A DNA stretch of 64,000 nucleotides from Dermatophagoides farinae (taxonomy: Eukaryota; Arthropoda; Arachnida; Sarcoptiformes; Pyroglyphidae). Where the stretch lies: NCBI RefSeq assembly GCF_024713945.1, contig NC_134677.1:6389001-6453000 (forward strand), written 5' to 3'. This document shows positions 1-13,952 of this stretch, one piece after another (the stretch's first letter is position 1; each line of letters opens with the position of its first letter). Below the pieces are notes generated by a model that was not told the origin of the DNA, made no database searches, and worked only from the letters and a program-made list of their open reading frames with translations. A program made the translations under genes and the position numbers.

Positions 1-688
1 CAAGCAAAGTTCGACAATGATTATGATATGACTTGCTGCGTGCGTGGTACCCGACGATTGATGCCGTTCATAAATGATAGATCTAAAAGAAATAGCTAAA
101 AAAAATCAGTACACGTTGTTACACACACATACACACTCACACACATTTACAGTCATGTGAGAAGGTGTCGCCACCTCCTTAGCCGCTGAAAAAATATTGG
201 AAAATAAAAGGAAGCCATACGTCTGGCGCCACCGTTAATTAATGTTGTTATTATAATCATCGATGAATCAAATCACTATCGATTGTTATTGATAAATTTT
301 CATCGTTTTTTTTCACAATTCATATAACTAATAATATTATTTTTATATTATTGCTTCTTAGTCATTTGTCATCATCATCATGGAAATTAATTTTAAAATT
401 TTTAACCCTTGAAATTTTTTTTGCTTCAAAATAAAACATTCATAAACGTTTGGGGATTTTGTTGTAGTGGCAGCATTCGGGAGCTCGTTGAACCTTTGAA
501 CCGTTCATGTGTCAGTACAGTTTCCTTTTAGTGTAGAAAATTTGCCACAGTCATAGATGACATGATTCGAAAATCTCAATTCTAATTCAATTTTAATCTA
601 ATATATTTGTAATTAATAGAATAATTATTAGAAATCCATTCGCAAGAATATTGATTCTTTATTTATGATTATATTTCAATGATTATGA
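1..688. other. Spacer left of cytidine deaminase
   Basis: No coding sequence was recognised. The stretch is AT-rich with T-runs, a short CA-repeat near 122-145 and a GC-richer pocket at about 160-236 containing GGCGCC. That pocket contrasts with its surroundings and could belong to a promoter of a gene beyond the left edge or to the 3' region of the deaminase gene; nothing decides between these. Confidence 0.4.
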
Positions 689-1277
<589 letters not shown>

Positions 1278-1628
1278 ATTTTATAGCAAAATGAAAAATC
1301 TATTCATCAAACAGTGAAATTTTTTTAGCAAAAGAAAAACGAACATCGTTTATTCATTTGCTATAGTCATTGAGCGAGCAACTAGTGGCCTAGAAATTTT
1401 TTTTTTGCATCTATTTCACATAGCATTTGCCAATCATTCATTTCATATCAAATAAAATCCATTAGATATCGAGAATGAATGTTCAAGTTTATTATTTGTC
1501 ATTAAGAAATTATTATTATGAAAAGAGAGAAAAATCAATGATTTTTTTTTGTTGTTGAAAAATTTGCAAATCAGAGAAATAAAATGTTTTTATATCAATT
1601 TTTAAAATGAATTATCCATGCTTATAAT
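1278..1628. other. Spacer between Smad4 and CDA
   Basis: About 350 bp of AT-rich DNA with T-runs. It must contain the Smad4 3' UTR and the deaminase promoter. No clear TATA element or coding sequence was seen. Confidence 0.4.
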
Positions 1629-3881
1629 TCATTCATTTGCATGAGAATCTTGAAAAGGAATTCGGTGTAATACTTCATCTAAAAGTTGTAGAGCACGATG
1701 AAGATGTATCTCAATCCAACAAGGTGTCTCTTTGATCGTTTTTCTTGGATAATCGGGGCCCCAACCTTTGACAAATGATAAGCGTAGAATACACAATCTT
1801 CTAAGATCATCAACACCGATTCCAGATGCGGATGCTGGAAAAGCTGAAAAAAACAAGTGATTTAGTGAATAAAGATAATTTCATTTGATCGATGATACAA
1901 TATACCTAGATTAGTTCCTTGTACACCCACAACAGCAGCTGCTCTAGCTTTGGCAATGTTGTGTGCATCACTGGCTTGTTGTTCCATTTGACGGTAACAT
2001 TGTTTAAGATCAAAAACTTTTATCAATGTTTCTGGATAAATCTTGTGAACAGCATCTCCTGGTTGTCGACCAGCCTCACGATCCAGATAGTAACTTTGTA
2101 AAAAAACAGAATGATCGGACAGACAACTTAGGTAAACGTCTCCTTCTCCTTGAAGATCAAGCTTAACACCTAATAAAATCGAATTATATTATGAATTAAA
2201 TGATAATTAATCAAACATATAAATACCTTTGCCTATATGCAAACGAGCTTTTTCGCTTGGTTCAGCACGATGAACGTTGGAAAGTGCTCCCAAACAGAAA
2301 CGATTGCCACCACTTGGATCAACATATCCATCAATAGTAACAGAATTAAAGTTTGAAGGAACTTTAAAAGTTTCTCCAACGTGTTGATCAAGCTCAAAAT
2401 AAGCGATCGAACACCAATATTCTGGCAATGGCTGATTTGATAACGGCATATTTTGAGAGATGTTACTTGTTGCATTACGTGGTATTATTTGCGAATTATT
2501 CATTTCTTGTGGCCAATATTCCATATGAGAGGCCATTCCAGCGACGTCTCCATTGTGTGTCGAATGTTCTTGCCCATTTGGAACATCTGAAGTACCAGAA
2601 TATGACATGTTAGTGGATGGTGGAGGCATTTGGGCAGCGATTTGATTGGCATGATGACTGCCGATTGAAGGTGGAATCTTTTGATGAAGATGAGCAGTTG
2701 AGTTTGTTTGAATTGGAGAAGTATTCGCATTCTGTCCATTGTTCATCCGTTGAGATGATAAAGGTTCAATCTCTGTTTTGATCTTTATGTTGGACTGTTG
2801 GCTATAATCAGCAATATTATTGTTAGTAGGAGGTCTATCATTATAATGTGCTGATTGCGTAAAATGAGATGTTGAAGATAGATATGAATTCTTATCAGTA
2901 GATTTTCCTATTTGATTCTGTTGAGGATAATGTTGAACCACATTCGATACTGAGGGGCCTGAAAATATAATTGAAAATTTAATATATAGGCTTTGTTAGA
3001 AAATAATTAAAGGTAAATGTACCAGCAACAAGGTAATCATTGCTTATATTTGGTTGATTGTCATCTTCATTGCTAGTTAGTGTAAGACTGGATAGATCCA
3101 GTCCAGGTGATACCACGCGTTCATAATGGTAAGGATTAACGCAAACGAAATCGCATTTTAATTCGAATGCATATTGACCTATTGTACATTGAAAATTTGT
3201 TAAAATTATATATCTATTGTGTATTTTATAAAAATAAAAAGTGAAAAACTTACATGTTTTGACATGTTTTAATTCATTTTTATGTAAATCAGGCCAACGC
3301 CAAATACGAGCATAGATCACATGAGGGAAACCTTTTCGTCCAGCAACCTGTAGACGACCATCTAATGTCCTTTGGATGGTCACACATTTCGTATGTATAG
3401 AACCATTAGTTGTGATGGCCGTGATGAGAGAATCAAGTTCATCGCGTTTTTCTTTCAATTTTTTAACAAGAGATTCAATCGCTCGTTTAGCAAAACTTTC
3501 TGATTCACCACCTTGTCTATGACACATCAACGAATGTACTATTGAATGACAAGCATCCGCTGAGGTAGGCCTCGATGACGGTAATGATGATGATGGTCCA
3601 GCATTCGATGGGCCATTAGTCGATCCCGATGTGGATGAGTATGGTACATTTGTTGGAACTTGAGGAGGCGGAATTACTGGATTGACAGGGACTAAACCTT
3701 TATTCAAGATATTCATCTGAAGTGACATCTGGTTATTATTAATCTGATGACTAGCTGCCGTTGTTCCTGGATACATAACATTAGCAGAATTCATTGAATG
3801 CGGCATTTTCAATGATGGTGGGACAGGTGGTAATGGTGGACCAGCAGCCGAAGACAAATCATTACATGGATCATTCATCAT
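1629..3881 (-). CDS. Smad4: Smad4 / Medea co-Smad, 5 exons, 664 aa
   Basis: Common-mediator Smad that joins receptor-activated Smads in TGF-beta/BMP signalling and binds DNA in the nucleus. Exons: 3881-3254, 3178-3023, 2958-2227, 2169-1906, 1843-1629; all phases fit. The MH1 domain starts about residue 109 ([20 protein letters not shown]) and includes the DNA-binding hairpin [20 protein letters not shown] and the zinc-site region with CVNPYHYE. A Ser/Pro/Asn/Gln-rich linker fills exon 3. MH2 begins at [12 protein letters not shown], with [10 protein letters not shown]-like text (here [16 protein letters not shown]), then [12 protein letters not shown] and [18 protein letters not shown] near the end. 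The absence of a C-terminal SSxS motif fits a co-Smad rather than an R-Smad. The roughly 108-residue Pro/Ser-rich extension before MH1 is long compared with vertebrate Smad4 (about 15-20 residues there, from memory). A downstream in-frame start is possible but none is better placed. Confidence 0.96.
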
Positions 3882-4618
3882 TGTTTACAGAGGATGGTTG
3901 ATACTTGTAATGAATGTTTTGTAATAATGAATGGTAGAGAGTACCAAGAATAGAAGACAAAATCACCCTCGAAACTCATGAGTGAAGAAGAAGCATCAAA
4001 AATAAGTACATAAAAAATGGGAAAAAATTTGTACAGTCAAAGTCACACTGCTGGAAGCATAGATCGGAATTGCCAAAAATCACGTGAATGATGACGAACA
4101 ACTTTATAATGCCAATTTTTGGCATGCCAATAGTAGATGTGTATATATTAACAATTTAAGAAAATATAACGCAAGAATTGACGCAAAGATGATTAGCAGG
4201 AGCATAATGGCCATTGCAAGAAAGCAAAAGAAAAATTGCAGAAACAAACTGACTGGCTCTGGATCATCATCAAAGTGTGATCAACATAGATGACATGTCG
4301 GAATATTTTTAACCCTTTTTTAAAATATGAAATAGAGATTCTAATAATTTAAAAAATATATTACAACAATATATTATATCATTATTTATTAGGTAATTGA
4401 GGAATATTGATAAATCAACAATGTAAATAAAAAATAATAAATAGAAAAAACAATCAATTCATAATATGACGGCACCAATATCAGTGAAAAAAAATGTTTG
4501 CTGTATACAAAGACGAACCCAAAGAATCACTATTTGGGAATAGAATTTTTTTTTTTTGAAGCTAGATGTAATTGTTTTGTTTTGGCTGAGGTAATTTATT
4601 TAGCTGCCGATTCTTTTA
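3882..4618. other. Spacer between TPST and Smad4
   Basis: AT-rich, with Smad4 upstream sequence on one side and TPST 3' sequence on the other. A 69-codon plus-strand reading frame at 4084-4293 has no recognisable features and is not called as a gene. Confidence 0.4.
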
Positions 4619-6005
4619 TCATCTAGAATTTGATGATTTGTTGTCTTCGTTTAAATGTTTTTGTTGTTGCTGAATCATTGATTGATGATGATGAGAAGAG
4701 CTCTTGTTTATGATATGCTGTCGGATTTCATTTCGTAATTCAACGACATGTTTTTGTACATTATCCCAATGCTGTTTGTTCTTGTCCAATTCATCCATTT
4801 TTTCTTTTACTAATGGGTCTGGTTCACCATAATTAGGTGGATTAGCGAATGGATCGTATCCCAATTTTTTCAACATAGGTGCAATCTTGTGCATATTGGC
4901 CACAACATCATCTGGTATGTGGCCAACCCATTTTGATAGAGCTTCTAAATTGATAGGTTTAATCACTTGATCAGTAGATCTTTCAAGCCTATGAAAAACA
5001 ATGGTCAATTAATAAAATTTTTCCTCAATTTGTTGTATTATCACATACTTGGAAAGAGAAATATCACCCATTTCAACTAATTTTTCATGATGTAATACGG
5101 TGCTGTTCCATGGAACATCAAGAAAATCCAATATCTTATGCATCCATTTTGTGGGATTCAACACAAGTTGTTCATAGTAGACATGAAAACATTTTTCTGG
5201 TCCCAATTTGTTGCATTGTTCATACTATTAATCAGGTTAAAAGAAATTAATTCGGAAATTACCAATATCGTGTCTCTTACCATATGAGTCATGGCTGTGT
5301 TCCATTTTTTTAAACAATCTCGATAATCATTCAAATCGAAACCGGAGATCGTGACTTTACGTGATATGATGGAATGAACAACTGCTCGACCATCACGAAC
5401 CATAAAAATAAATTTGGAATTTGGAAAAAGATACTGCAAATAAGTGGCTGAACGAAGTGTAAAAGGATCTTTGTTACAAAGGCGTGAAGCTGGTTTTCCA
5501 TGTCGAACAATGATTTCTAAAATAAATGCCCGTATCGCTGAATCAAGAACCTCGGTAGTGATACCAGCTTCTTGTAATCGTTTCGACTCGAATGGTGCTT
5601 TCAACCACGATTGACGATTGCTGAGTATTCGTGGAATGACTCGAGTTTCTTCACCACAACGAATGTCTGGATGGGCATCCAATAAAACTCTTAATAGTGT
5701 TGTACCGCTTCGAGGCATACCACCGATAAATATCAGTGGCATATTGTGATCATAAAGATGTTTTTGTTTTCCATCGATGGAAACATACTTCTAAAGAAAT
5801 GAATGAATAAATAAAATTAATTGATCGATTTCATTGACTTTTGATTTATATTTCGTGAAATTACTTCGGATGAGATCCATTCATAATCAGGTTTTGGGCT
5901 AAAAATGCAATTCGGATTTTGAAATGTATAATACAATATGAAAAAGATGATTTGACACAAGATGAATATGTACAAAGGTTGTCTTCGAATATTCGGTACG
6001 AACAT
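4619..6005 (-). CDS. TPST: Protein-tyrosine sulfotransferase, 4 exons, 398 aa
   Basis: Golgi enzyme that transfers sulfate from PAPS to tyrosines of secreted and membrane proteins. Exons: 6005-5865, 5790-5281, 5224-5049, 4988-4619; phases fit. Residues about 8-30 form a hydrophobic type II signal anchor. The lumenal domain has the 5'-phosphosulfate loop [12 protein letters not shown], the [10 protein letters not shown] stretch holding the probable catalytic Glu, [12 protein letters not shown], and the 3'-phosphate region [22 protein letters not shown]. Later come [20 protein letters not shown] and [14 protein letters not shown], all as in animal TPSTs. The start was chosen because exon 1 gives the expected anchor and splices in phase 0 to exon 2. 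The C-terminal 40 residues are His/Ser/Gln-rich and look lineage-specific. Vertebrates have two paralogues; which one this resembles more was not resolved. Confidence 0.95.
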
Positions 6006-7226
6006 TTTTTTCTTGAGTGAATAATTAAAGCATTTATCAAATTAATATATTGAATATATTTGTCGATTATAGATATTAACATAAAAAAATGATTGCAATT
6101 GAGCTGCCAATTTTTTTAAAACCAAATAAAGTTGAATTGATTTTCCATAAAAAGCAATTCATATAAGGATAGAAATTGATTATAATAATATGGAACTACA
6201 TGATCATTCGAAACAATAATGAAAAATGCTCGTAACACTGTTACAAAGAAAATAAAAACGATCAATAATTGATGAATATTATTTTTGGTAGATTTATTGA
6301 TAAATGTCAAACATTTTGATTCATTTTTTTTTACTGTTTTTCTTTGGTTTGAAACATCAGAAAACAAAATTCATTCAATTTATCTTTACGATTTATATAG
6401 CATCATGCTAAATAAAACAGACGCACACACACAAAAACAAAAACAACAGAAACATTTTTCACAAAAAAAAAAATCCGTTTCCATGGAAACTTTCTTGTTA
6501 TATGAAATTAAATTCTTTCCACAATACATATTTTTTTTGCACGTAGAAAAATTAATTAGAATAAAATAATAAAATAAAAATATCAAACTAATAGCACCCA
6601 AAATATATATTGATGATGTGTCGATCTGTTTCGGTAATAAAATTAGCCAACTTATCATCATCATTTTATTCGATGATCATGATAATTATGATGATGTTAT
6701 CCACAGTGGTGTTCATCATCTAATTTTAAATGCCAAACACGTTCATTATTTTAAAAAAGTGAATTATATAAATGAACATAATCCTTTTAACAGATAGTTA
6801 TTATAAACAAAAAACCAAAATAAACTTTTCAACACAACACCAATGAAAGAAAAAAAAAATCAAATATTTTTTAATTATATATTTCATATATAATCCATTT
6901 TCCGATAAAATCGAGAGCAGAGAGCAAATAAATTATGCGCGTACATACATAAAAATAAAAATATAAGAAAAAATACAATAGCAAAAAAAAAAAAAAAAAC
7001 AATCACCAGGCAATACGACCATTCGAATCAAAGATAATTTCAATTTTCAATTTCGTCGTCAATGTGTGTGTGTTTGTGATATGTAAATGGATCAATTGCA
7101 AAAATCGCAAATGTCAAATATGCTTGTTTGTATTACATTTCAATAAATCAATTATCATCATTATTATTAAAACAATTTATTTTATCGTTGATATATGATA
7201 TATATCGTTGATAGAAGATATAGATG
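6006..7226. other. Spacer between PLC-epsilon and TPST
   Basis: Very AT-rich, with poly-A runs near 6460 and 6983 and a short duplicated 10-mer (ATCGTTGATA) near 7183-7210. Reading frames here are low-complexity and unconvincing. It should contain the PLC-epsilon 3' UTR and the TPST promoter. Confidence 0.4.
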
Positions 7227-10200
7227 TTATTTACTGACATTGCCAAGCTTTTTTAATCGTTTCATTGAAAGTCTTTTCAGCCGACTAAATGAACTCATAT
7301 TTGTTTCATTCATAGTACTACTTCCAGTTCGTTCATCGATATCCGATGATAATTCACCATCGCTATGTACTTGTCTGGATTGATTGTTCATAGTGATAAT
7401 ATTTGGATTTGTTACCGGCTTTTCTTGATTTGATTGATTTGTTGATCGTTGTAATGAATCATCCGATTCTTTTCGATGAAAATGCTTTGAATATGTTCGA
7501 TGCATTCGTGATAATTTTCGTAATGAATCCCGTGTATTCAATTGTATTGAATAACGGGCACTTTGACGAGTTAATGGCATTTTCGCTACAGTATTATCAT
7601 TAGCCGTTATGTCTGAACGATATTTCAATTCAAATTTTCCCTTATTTTTCCATTGTGTTTGTACATTATAAATATTCTCATCATCTTCCAATACACGTCG
7701 ATAGCTTATACAATTTTTATTCAATTTTGGTTCGTTCAGTTGAGTATCAATGAAATTTTCAATCTCTTCAACAAGAACAAATTTTTTAGAATCTTCACTT
7801 CGATGTGCTTTATGTAATGCTTGCGTAATAATATTCTGTGCTGTACTGGTCACCAATGATTTCAATATCGTATAAGGTTGATCTTTGCTTACATTATAGA
7901 TGCAAACTAAAAATGTTTCATTTTCATCTCGTTTATTTTCTTCCCATTCACCTGAAATTTCCTTTTCAGAAGAATTGGTATATTCTTTATGCGCTGAAGC
8001 CGATCGAATTGTTGTCATCCATGCTCTAGTGCTTGGATCATCGGCTAATCTCTTCAGAATAAATTTTCCATCACCTTTCCAATTATTCTGAGCCTCTAAT
8101 GGCCTTTCATTTGGATCGAGAATTCGTTGCGTTAATGCGCTTCTATCACTTGGACGATTTTTTTCCCAACCTTTGTTCACTTCTTCGAGCAGGACATAAT
8201 CATTGACACTTTCATTTGGTTTATTCGCTTTGTACAATGCTTGAGCGATAACATCATTAACAGTACTATCTTGTGTTATTTTTAAAATGGTTGATGATTC
8301 TTCAGGTATCACACCATGAACGACTAGGAAAAACATGCGCCGTTTCACCGATGATGTGATGATTGGCTCGATTTTGGTCAAATCCAATTTATTCAAATCA
8401 ATTCTTGATAACTTATTATTCTTAGACATTTGTAATTGATCAGTCGATGTATCGGATTGAATATCAAGGCCTTCTTCCTCATAATTTGAATAGATGAACA
8501 ATGTAGATAATGGTTGATTTTGATTTAAAATACTTCTTAATCGCAAATGTCGATAGCCTTGACGTAGACATTTCACTGGTAATGTAATTTGAGCCACCAT
8601 CTGATTCAATGTTACATCAGTTACAGTTATACGTAGAAAAACTAGATCAACAAATTTTATCTTGAATTAAAAGAAAAAATAAATTGGTGATAATTAATAT
8701 CAATAAAATTAACTAAATATATGAAATGAATATATACCCGAAATCGAAAAGTATCATTCCAAATAGGATTTAGAGAATTACGTTGCACAATTTTAGTTCG
8801 TTGCCTATTGCAATCAACCGGAATTCCTATGGTTTCTACTTCAACCTGTGGACTACCAGTGTTTGTATTCGGACAAACATATTGACCAGATATTATCTGC
8901 AAACATTAAAAACATGCATGCGTAATTTGTTTCTTGAATATGAATATAAACACTTACTGTTATTGTTAAATTGATTGTATGTAAACCATCAAATTCTTTG
9001 TCCCAGGGATTAAATCGTCCATACATCATATGGTATTTATCTCGCATCACTCTCGATTTCAATACATATCCACATCCACCATTTTGTTCAAACATTGCAG
9101 AATATATCTGAAGAGCCGTGTCGACTGTCTGATAATTAAGCGCTACATTTTGTATGCCAAATGCCCAGAATATAACGGGATTAAAATTGGAAGAATCGAT
9201 TCGCATTCCGGTCGGATATGTCCTCATAATCTGACTTTCAGTATGTGCTATAACAGTCAAGGGATTTTTTCGACATAATTTTTTCGCAGTATTTTCGTTG
9301 ATTGAGGCCACTTGATAGCAAGGTGCTGTTGAATTTGGTCGTTTATTCAGCCCTTGGTTTGTATTGGCAACTTGATAAATTGGTGACAAATTATTCAGTT
9401 CTCGGGAGGATTCATCTTTTAATTTGATCGAATCCGTTACTGATAAAAGATTTTGATTTGATTGAATACTAGTGCTCATTGTATTTGTAGACATCAGTTT
9501 ACGTGATGTAATTTTTTTACATACCGGCGTTGCCATTACTGAATTTGTGGGGCTAACACTTATCGAAGCATTATTTCCCGAACGAAGACTGTGAAATTTT
9601 ATTGCTTGACAATAAATGACCAAATCTGAAAGTTCAGGTGCTATTTGACTACTCGATTTACGAGCTGATTTATTGTGCAATGGAGAATTAAATATATTGT
9701 TATCACATTCAGGATATGAAGATTCAGATCGAATTGATCTAATTTGTCGTTGAATTCTTGGAGTGTCTTTTTCACTTAATCCGGTTCTTTTTTCCGGTGA
9801 TGTTCCGATGCTTGTCGAGAGAGACATTGGTAACAATTCTTCCACATCTTCATCATCATCTTCATCATCATATTCATCATCATCATCATCATTGAATGAA
9901 CCGGTGCTTGTATTGCTTACCAAACTATTGGCTCGATCATTGATCGATTTACTATGCACTAAACTCACTCGCATTCGTTGATTCGCTAAGTGTAACAATG
10001 GAGCTCGTAATTTTTTATTCTTAATCAAAATTCTATATTTTAATTGATTCGGTGATGGTAAACGAGGATCATCAGCATAATCGCTTTCAAATAAAAATCT
10101 GGTCACTAATTTCTCACCAAAAACAAGCACGAATATTTGTGCCATTCTAGCTTGTTGCTGTAATGAACAATGATTCTCAACCGAAAGTATCACTGGATAT

Positions 10201-13200
10201 GGAGATGCTACAAAAGCTTTCTCATTGATTGTTTCGACAACTTTTTTGAATGGTATTTTAGATGTCAATGTATGGCCATGATATATTACTGGCATTCCGT
10301 CATCACCATCCCAACAATCTAATTCGACACAACGACAACCTGTTAATAGAACTTGACTGTATAGTTCAACAGAAGATTCTCCTTTTAATTGATGGCCAGT
10401 TAGATAGGTATTATGACTAGTTGCACAATAATAATGTGACAAAGGATAGTTCATATCTTCTTCATCAGTTTGAATTAATTCTGGTGTATATGCAAAATTA
10501 TCTTTATCCATAAGATAGCAAGCAAATCCTTCAAATGAAAAACAATGTCTTGTACGTAATGATGTATTAGGCTCATGCATTTCTATCAATTTTATAACAT
10601 CATCCATTGTGTATGATTCACATTGATAAGTAGTTATAAATGAATGAAAATCATCAGCAGTTAAAATTGATGTATTCAATGAATCGATTCCAGCACTGTT
10701 AGTCACAATACTGGCAGCCGAAATTGCATCAAAAATACGATTCTTATTATAGTCGTTTGTCAGATGTATGGAACTATTACGTGTCAAAAGGCCGATAAAT
10801 TTTCTTTTGTCGTTATTATTATTATTAGTAGTAGTATTTGATGAAATCTCCTTGCTATTTTTAGCTAAAGATTCTTTTCTTGATGGATTACTTTTGATTT
10901 CTCTGATTGCATAAACATCGCCTATCATCAAGTAGAAAAAAAAGAATTAAACAATGAATTCAAAATACAAACATACTTTTTGTTGCAATTTGTTCGAATA
11001 TATCTTTGATGTCACGACGAATACAAATATAGAATGATCGAAATAGTTCAGAATATTCGAAAAAAGACAAATTGGCTGAATGAGTGATAACTGAACGGCA
11101 TTCGACATTCGAATTGGTTGATGTGGTACGAGATTTTTGTGGCACTTTGAGTGATGCACCAAATGAATCCAAAAATGTTGAAATGTTACGTTTACAATAT
11201 TTTTCCTGATATTGTGATGTGAGCTGTGTTGTTTGAATTTGTGAACGATGATAATTACCACCGGCCAATGTATTACTTCTTATATGAATTGTATCAGAAA
11301 CGATAAAATTATCTTCAAAACTACTTTGTGAATTGTTCACATTTTGATCAGATTCGGCATGAATTTGTGTCGACAAATTGGAAGATCTAAAATTGTGTGT
11401 TGGTGTCGAATGATCACTGCGGCAATGATTCAGAAAAGTATCCGGTGATGAATTTATAGACAATTGTGATCGATTGCTAAATTCACGATTTACAGAGAAA
11501 CTTGTTCCTGTCTTTTTCTTTCGATTTTTATTAATATTGTTGAATTTATTTATTGACGAATCTGTTTGCAACGATTGATAGCTAGATCCCATTGTATCTA
11601 CTGTCCATTTACGTCCGCCAAACACTCGTATTGCTTCAGCGGGTGTTGGTCCTTTGCAAACAGATTCTTCATAATAGGCTTGAAGATATTTTTCTTTCAA
11701 CCATGAAATTCTTTGATCAGTTAATTTTTTTTGATTTTGTAATAATTTCAAAATACTTTTTAAACCTTCTGCCCATATTGATAATGTCATTTTTGGTGCT
11801 ATAAATTCGGTCGTTCGATTATCACTCAAATTCTGACCAAATAACAATTTAATACTATAATTGTTATTAGGATCAGCAAATATTGAATCCATTAAACCAT
11901 GACGTCTTCCAATCATTGATAAATCAACACTAGCTGTACTTATGAATACATCTTTCAGGTACATTAAATCCAAGAATCCTTCTTCAAGACCAATTAATGC
12001 TGGTTCTTTAGTTTCATATTTCAATGATATACCAGGTAGAATAAAATCTTCAATGTCATATGATAGCTGATAATCTTGAGGTGTATTACCACTTGACCTG
12101 AAAGAGGTGCTCCAAAAAGGCTTGCACCATACAATCATTGAATTGCTTTGTTCTAGTTTAATGTAGACCATGGATGAACGGCCACCATCTTCTTCATAAT
12201 GAATAATTGTTGTACCATGATGCATTACCTGTAATACATGATAGTCGATCATATGATGATCAAATGGTATAAAACTAATTCCGTGTGATCGACGCATCGA
12301 TTGTATGGGAATAAAAGAATTCATATCAATCAAATAAAGGTCATCATTTTCTTTTTTAATTAACGATTTTGGAGCATTCAAGTCGGCAGAATTATTTCTT
12401 TCAATCATTGCATTAGATTTAATGTTACAAGATGATGTTTCTTCTTGGCTGTTTCTATTGTCGTATCGTGTTTCGTTTGCATTGATTGCCAACATAGCTG
12501 ATTCATTTGATGTAATGTTAGACGTTTGATTTATCGTTGTCAGTAATTGGTTTCGTCGAATTGAATGTATATGAAATGTACGCAGATTGTCCATAACTTG
12601 ATGAGCTTTGTACATTTTTTCCATATTGATGATGCCTCCTACACCGATGCGTGACATATAATTATTATCGCCATTAAAATCGGAAATTGTTTCAATTCTA
12701 GGTTGATGATGATTAGATTCAATTGAATCCCGATAATTGTTTGCATGTTCATTTAATAAAACAATCAGGCTTGGTAAACGTTTAAGGACATTTTTTAGAT
12801 CAAATAAAAAAGCTCCAAAGAATGGAATCACTTGTGAATGTGGAATGTCCAATGCTTTTATAACGGCTTCTTTATATTCATCGGATGGTTCATTCAACGT
12901 AAGCAAAATTTTTGATAATTTATGGCACAGGTGAAGATCATCTTTTTGTTCTATAGACAACCAAAAGGGTTTTAATTTTTCTGATCTAAAAAACAAAAAT
13001 TTGAAAATCAAAATGAAACATTTTTTACACTATTCAATTTCAATGATGGAATCCTAAAATATATATATTTACTTTAATCCGGCTAGTATTTCAACGGCTG
13101 AATTGAAATTTCCCATATTCCAACATGTTTGTACTACTCTCATTATACATGACAAAAATGCTTTCCTGAATTTATTTTTTTTAATTAAAATTTATTTTGA

Positions 13201-13706
13201 TTCCAAATTAAAGATTTTTATTTCATCCTACCTCATTTCATGTGTTGGTTGTGAAATTATGAGTTGTGTGATCCAGGAAGATACCTCATGAAAACGTTCA
13301 ATCAGATCCTCAACGGTAAGGGCTGTTGGCATACCGTCATTGTCAACTGATTGTTTGTTTTGTGAATCATCTTCACCGGTACTAGAAATTTGGGCGCTAA
13401 GATCTAATGTGACTGTTAGAGCAAAACAAAAATTAAATGGGTGTGAAAAATGGTGTCAAACATATAGTAATAGGAAGAAATAAAAAAGAAGAGAACAAAA
13501 CAAACCTTGTCGAATATAATGGACTGGCTGAATATTATAAAATAAATCATATTCAACTTGAGCAAGACAAAGGGCCACTTCTTCAGGAAAATGCAAAATT
13601 GATTCCAAACCTAATAGTTCATCGCGAAAACGCCTTTTCATTTTGCCATTCGAACCTACACTATTGTCTGTAGTCATTGAATTGTTATTGCTCAATTTGG
13701 AATTAT
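7227..13706 (-). CDS. PLCE1: Phospholipase C epsilon: RasGEF-PH-EF-X-Y-C2-RA-RA
   Basis: Phosphoinositide-specific PLC that hydrolyses PIP2 to IP3 and diacylglycerol and couples Ras/Rap/Rho signals. Exons: 13706-13506, 13412-13232, 13165-13073, 12985-10977, 10921-8958, 8896-8738, 8660-7227 (about 2013 codons), all in phase. Order: CDC25/RasGEF (FPEEVALCLAQVEYDLFY, SSWITQLI, TCWNMGNFNSAVEILAGLK, IPFFGAFLFDL); PH-like region (ATASVD/GRRHGLM part, WLKEKYLQAYYEE, FGGRKW); EF region; X domain with catalytic SHNTYLTGHQLKGESS (His codon near 10414) and YHGHTLTSKIPF; an acidic X-Y linker (Asp/Glu run near 9840-9895); Y domain (QIAPELSDLVIYCQ, YPTGMRIDSSN, NGGCGYVLK); C2 (SLNPIWNDTFRFR); two RA domains at about 8330-8040 and 7920-7600; and a basic tail. 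If the gene starts in this block, a plausible Met is at 13677. The first exon can also be entered in frame from the FERM-like exons upstream. Confidence 0.95.
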
Positions 13707-13952
13707 CTGTTTTTCCATCATTGACGTCGTTGGTTAAAGAGAATAGAATAGTGAAACAAAAAATAATTATAAATTAGATTAGAATCCAGAATTGGAAACA
13801 ATAACAACACCGATGAATGACAAAAACAAATCATGATTAATTGGAAATCCGACATACATTCAGTTAATCACACTTAATCAGGGTTTGTTCCCATTCTATT
13901 TCTTTCAATCATACAAATAGAAAATGATAAAACAACAAAAACAATTTCATAC

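Noticed and set aside
4084-4293. 69-codon plus-strand reading frame upstream of Smad4
   Set aside because: Charged but without recognisable motif, and located in a promoter-sized spacer.
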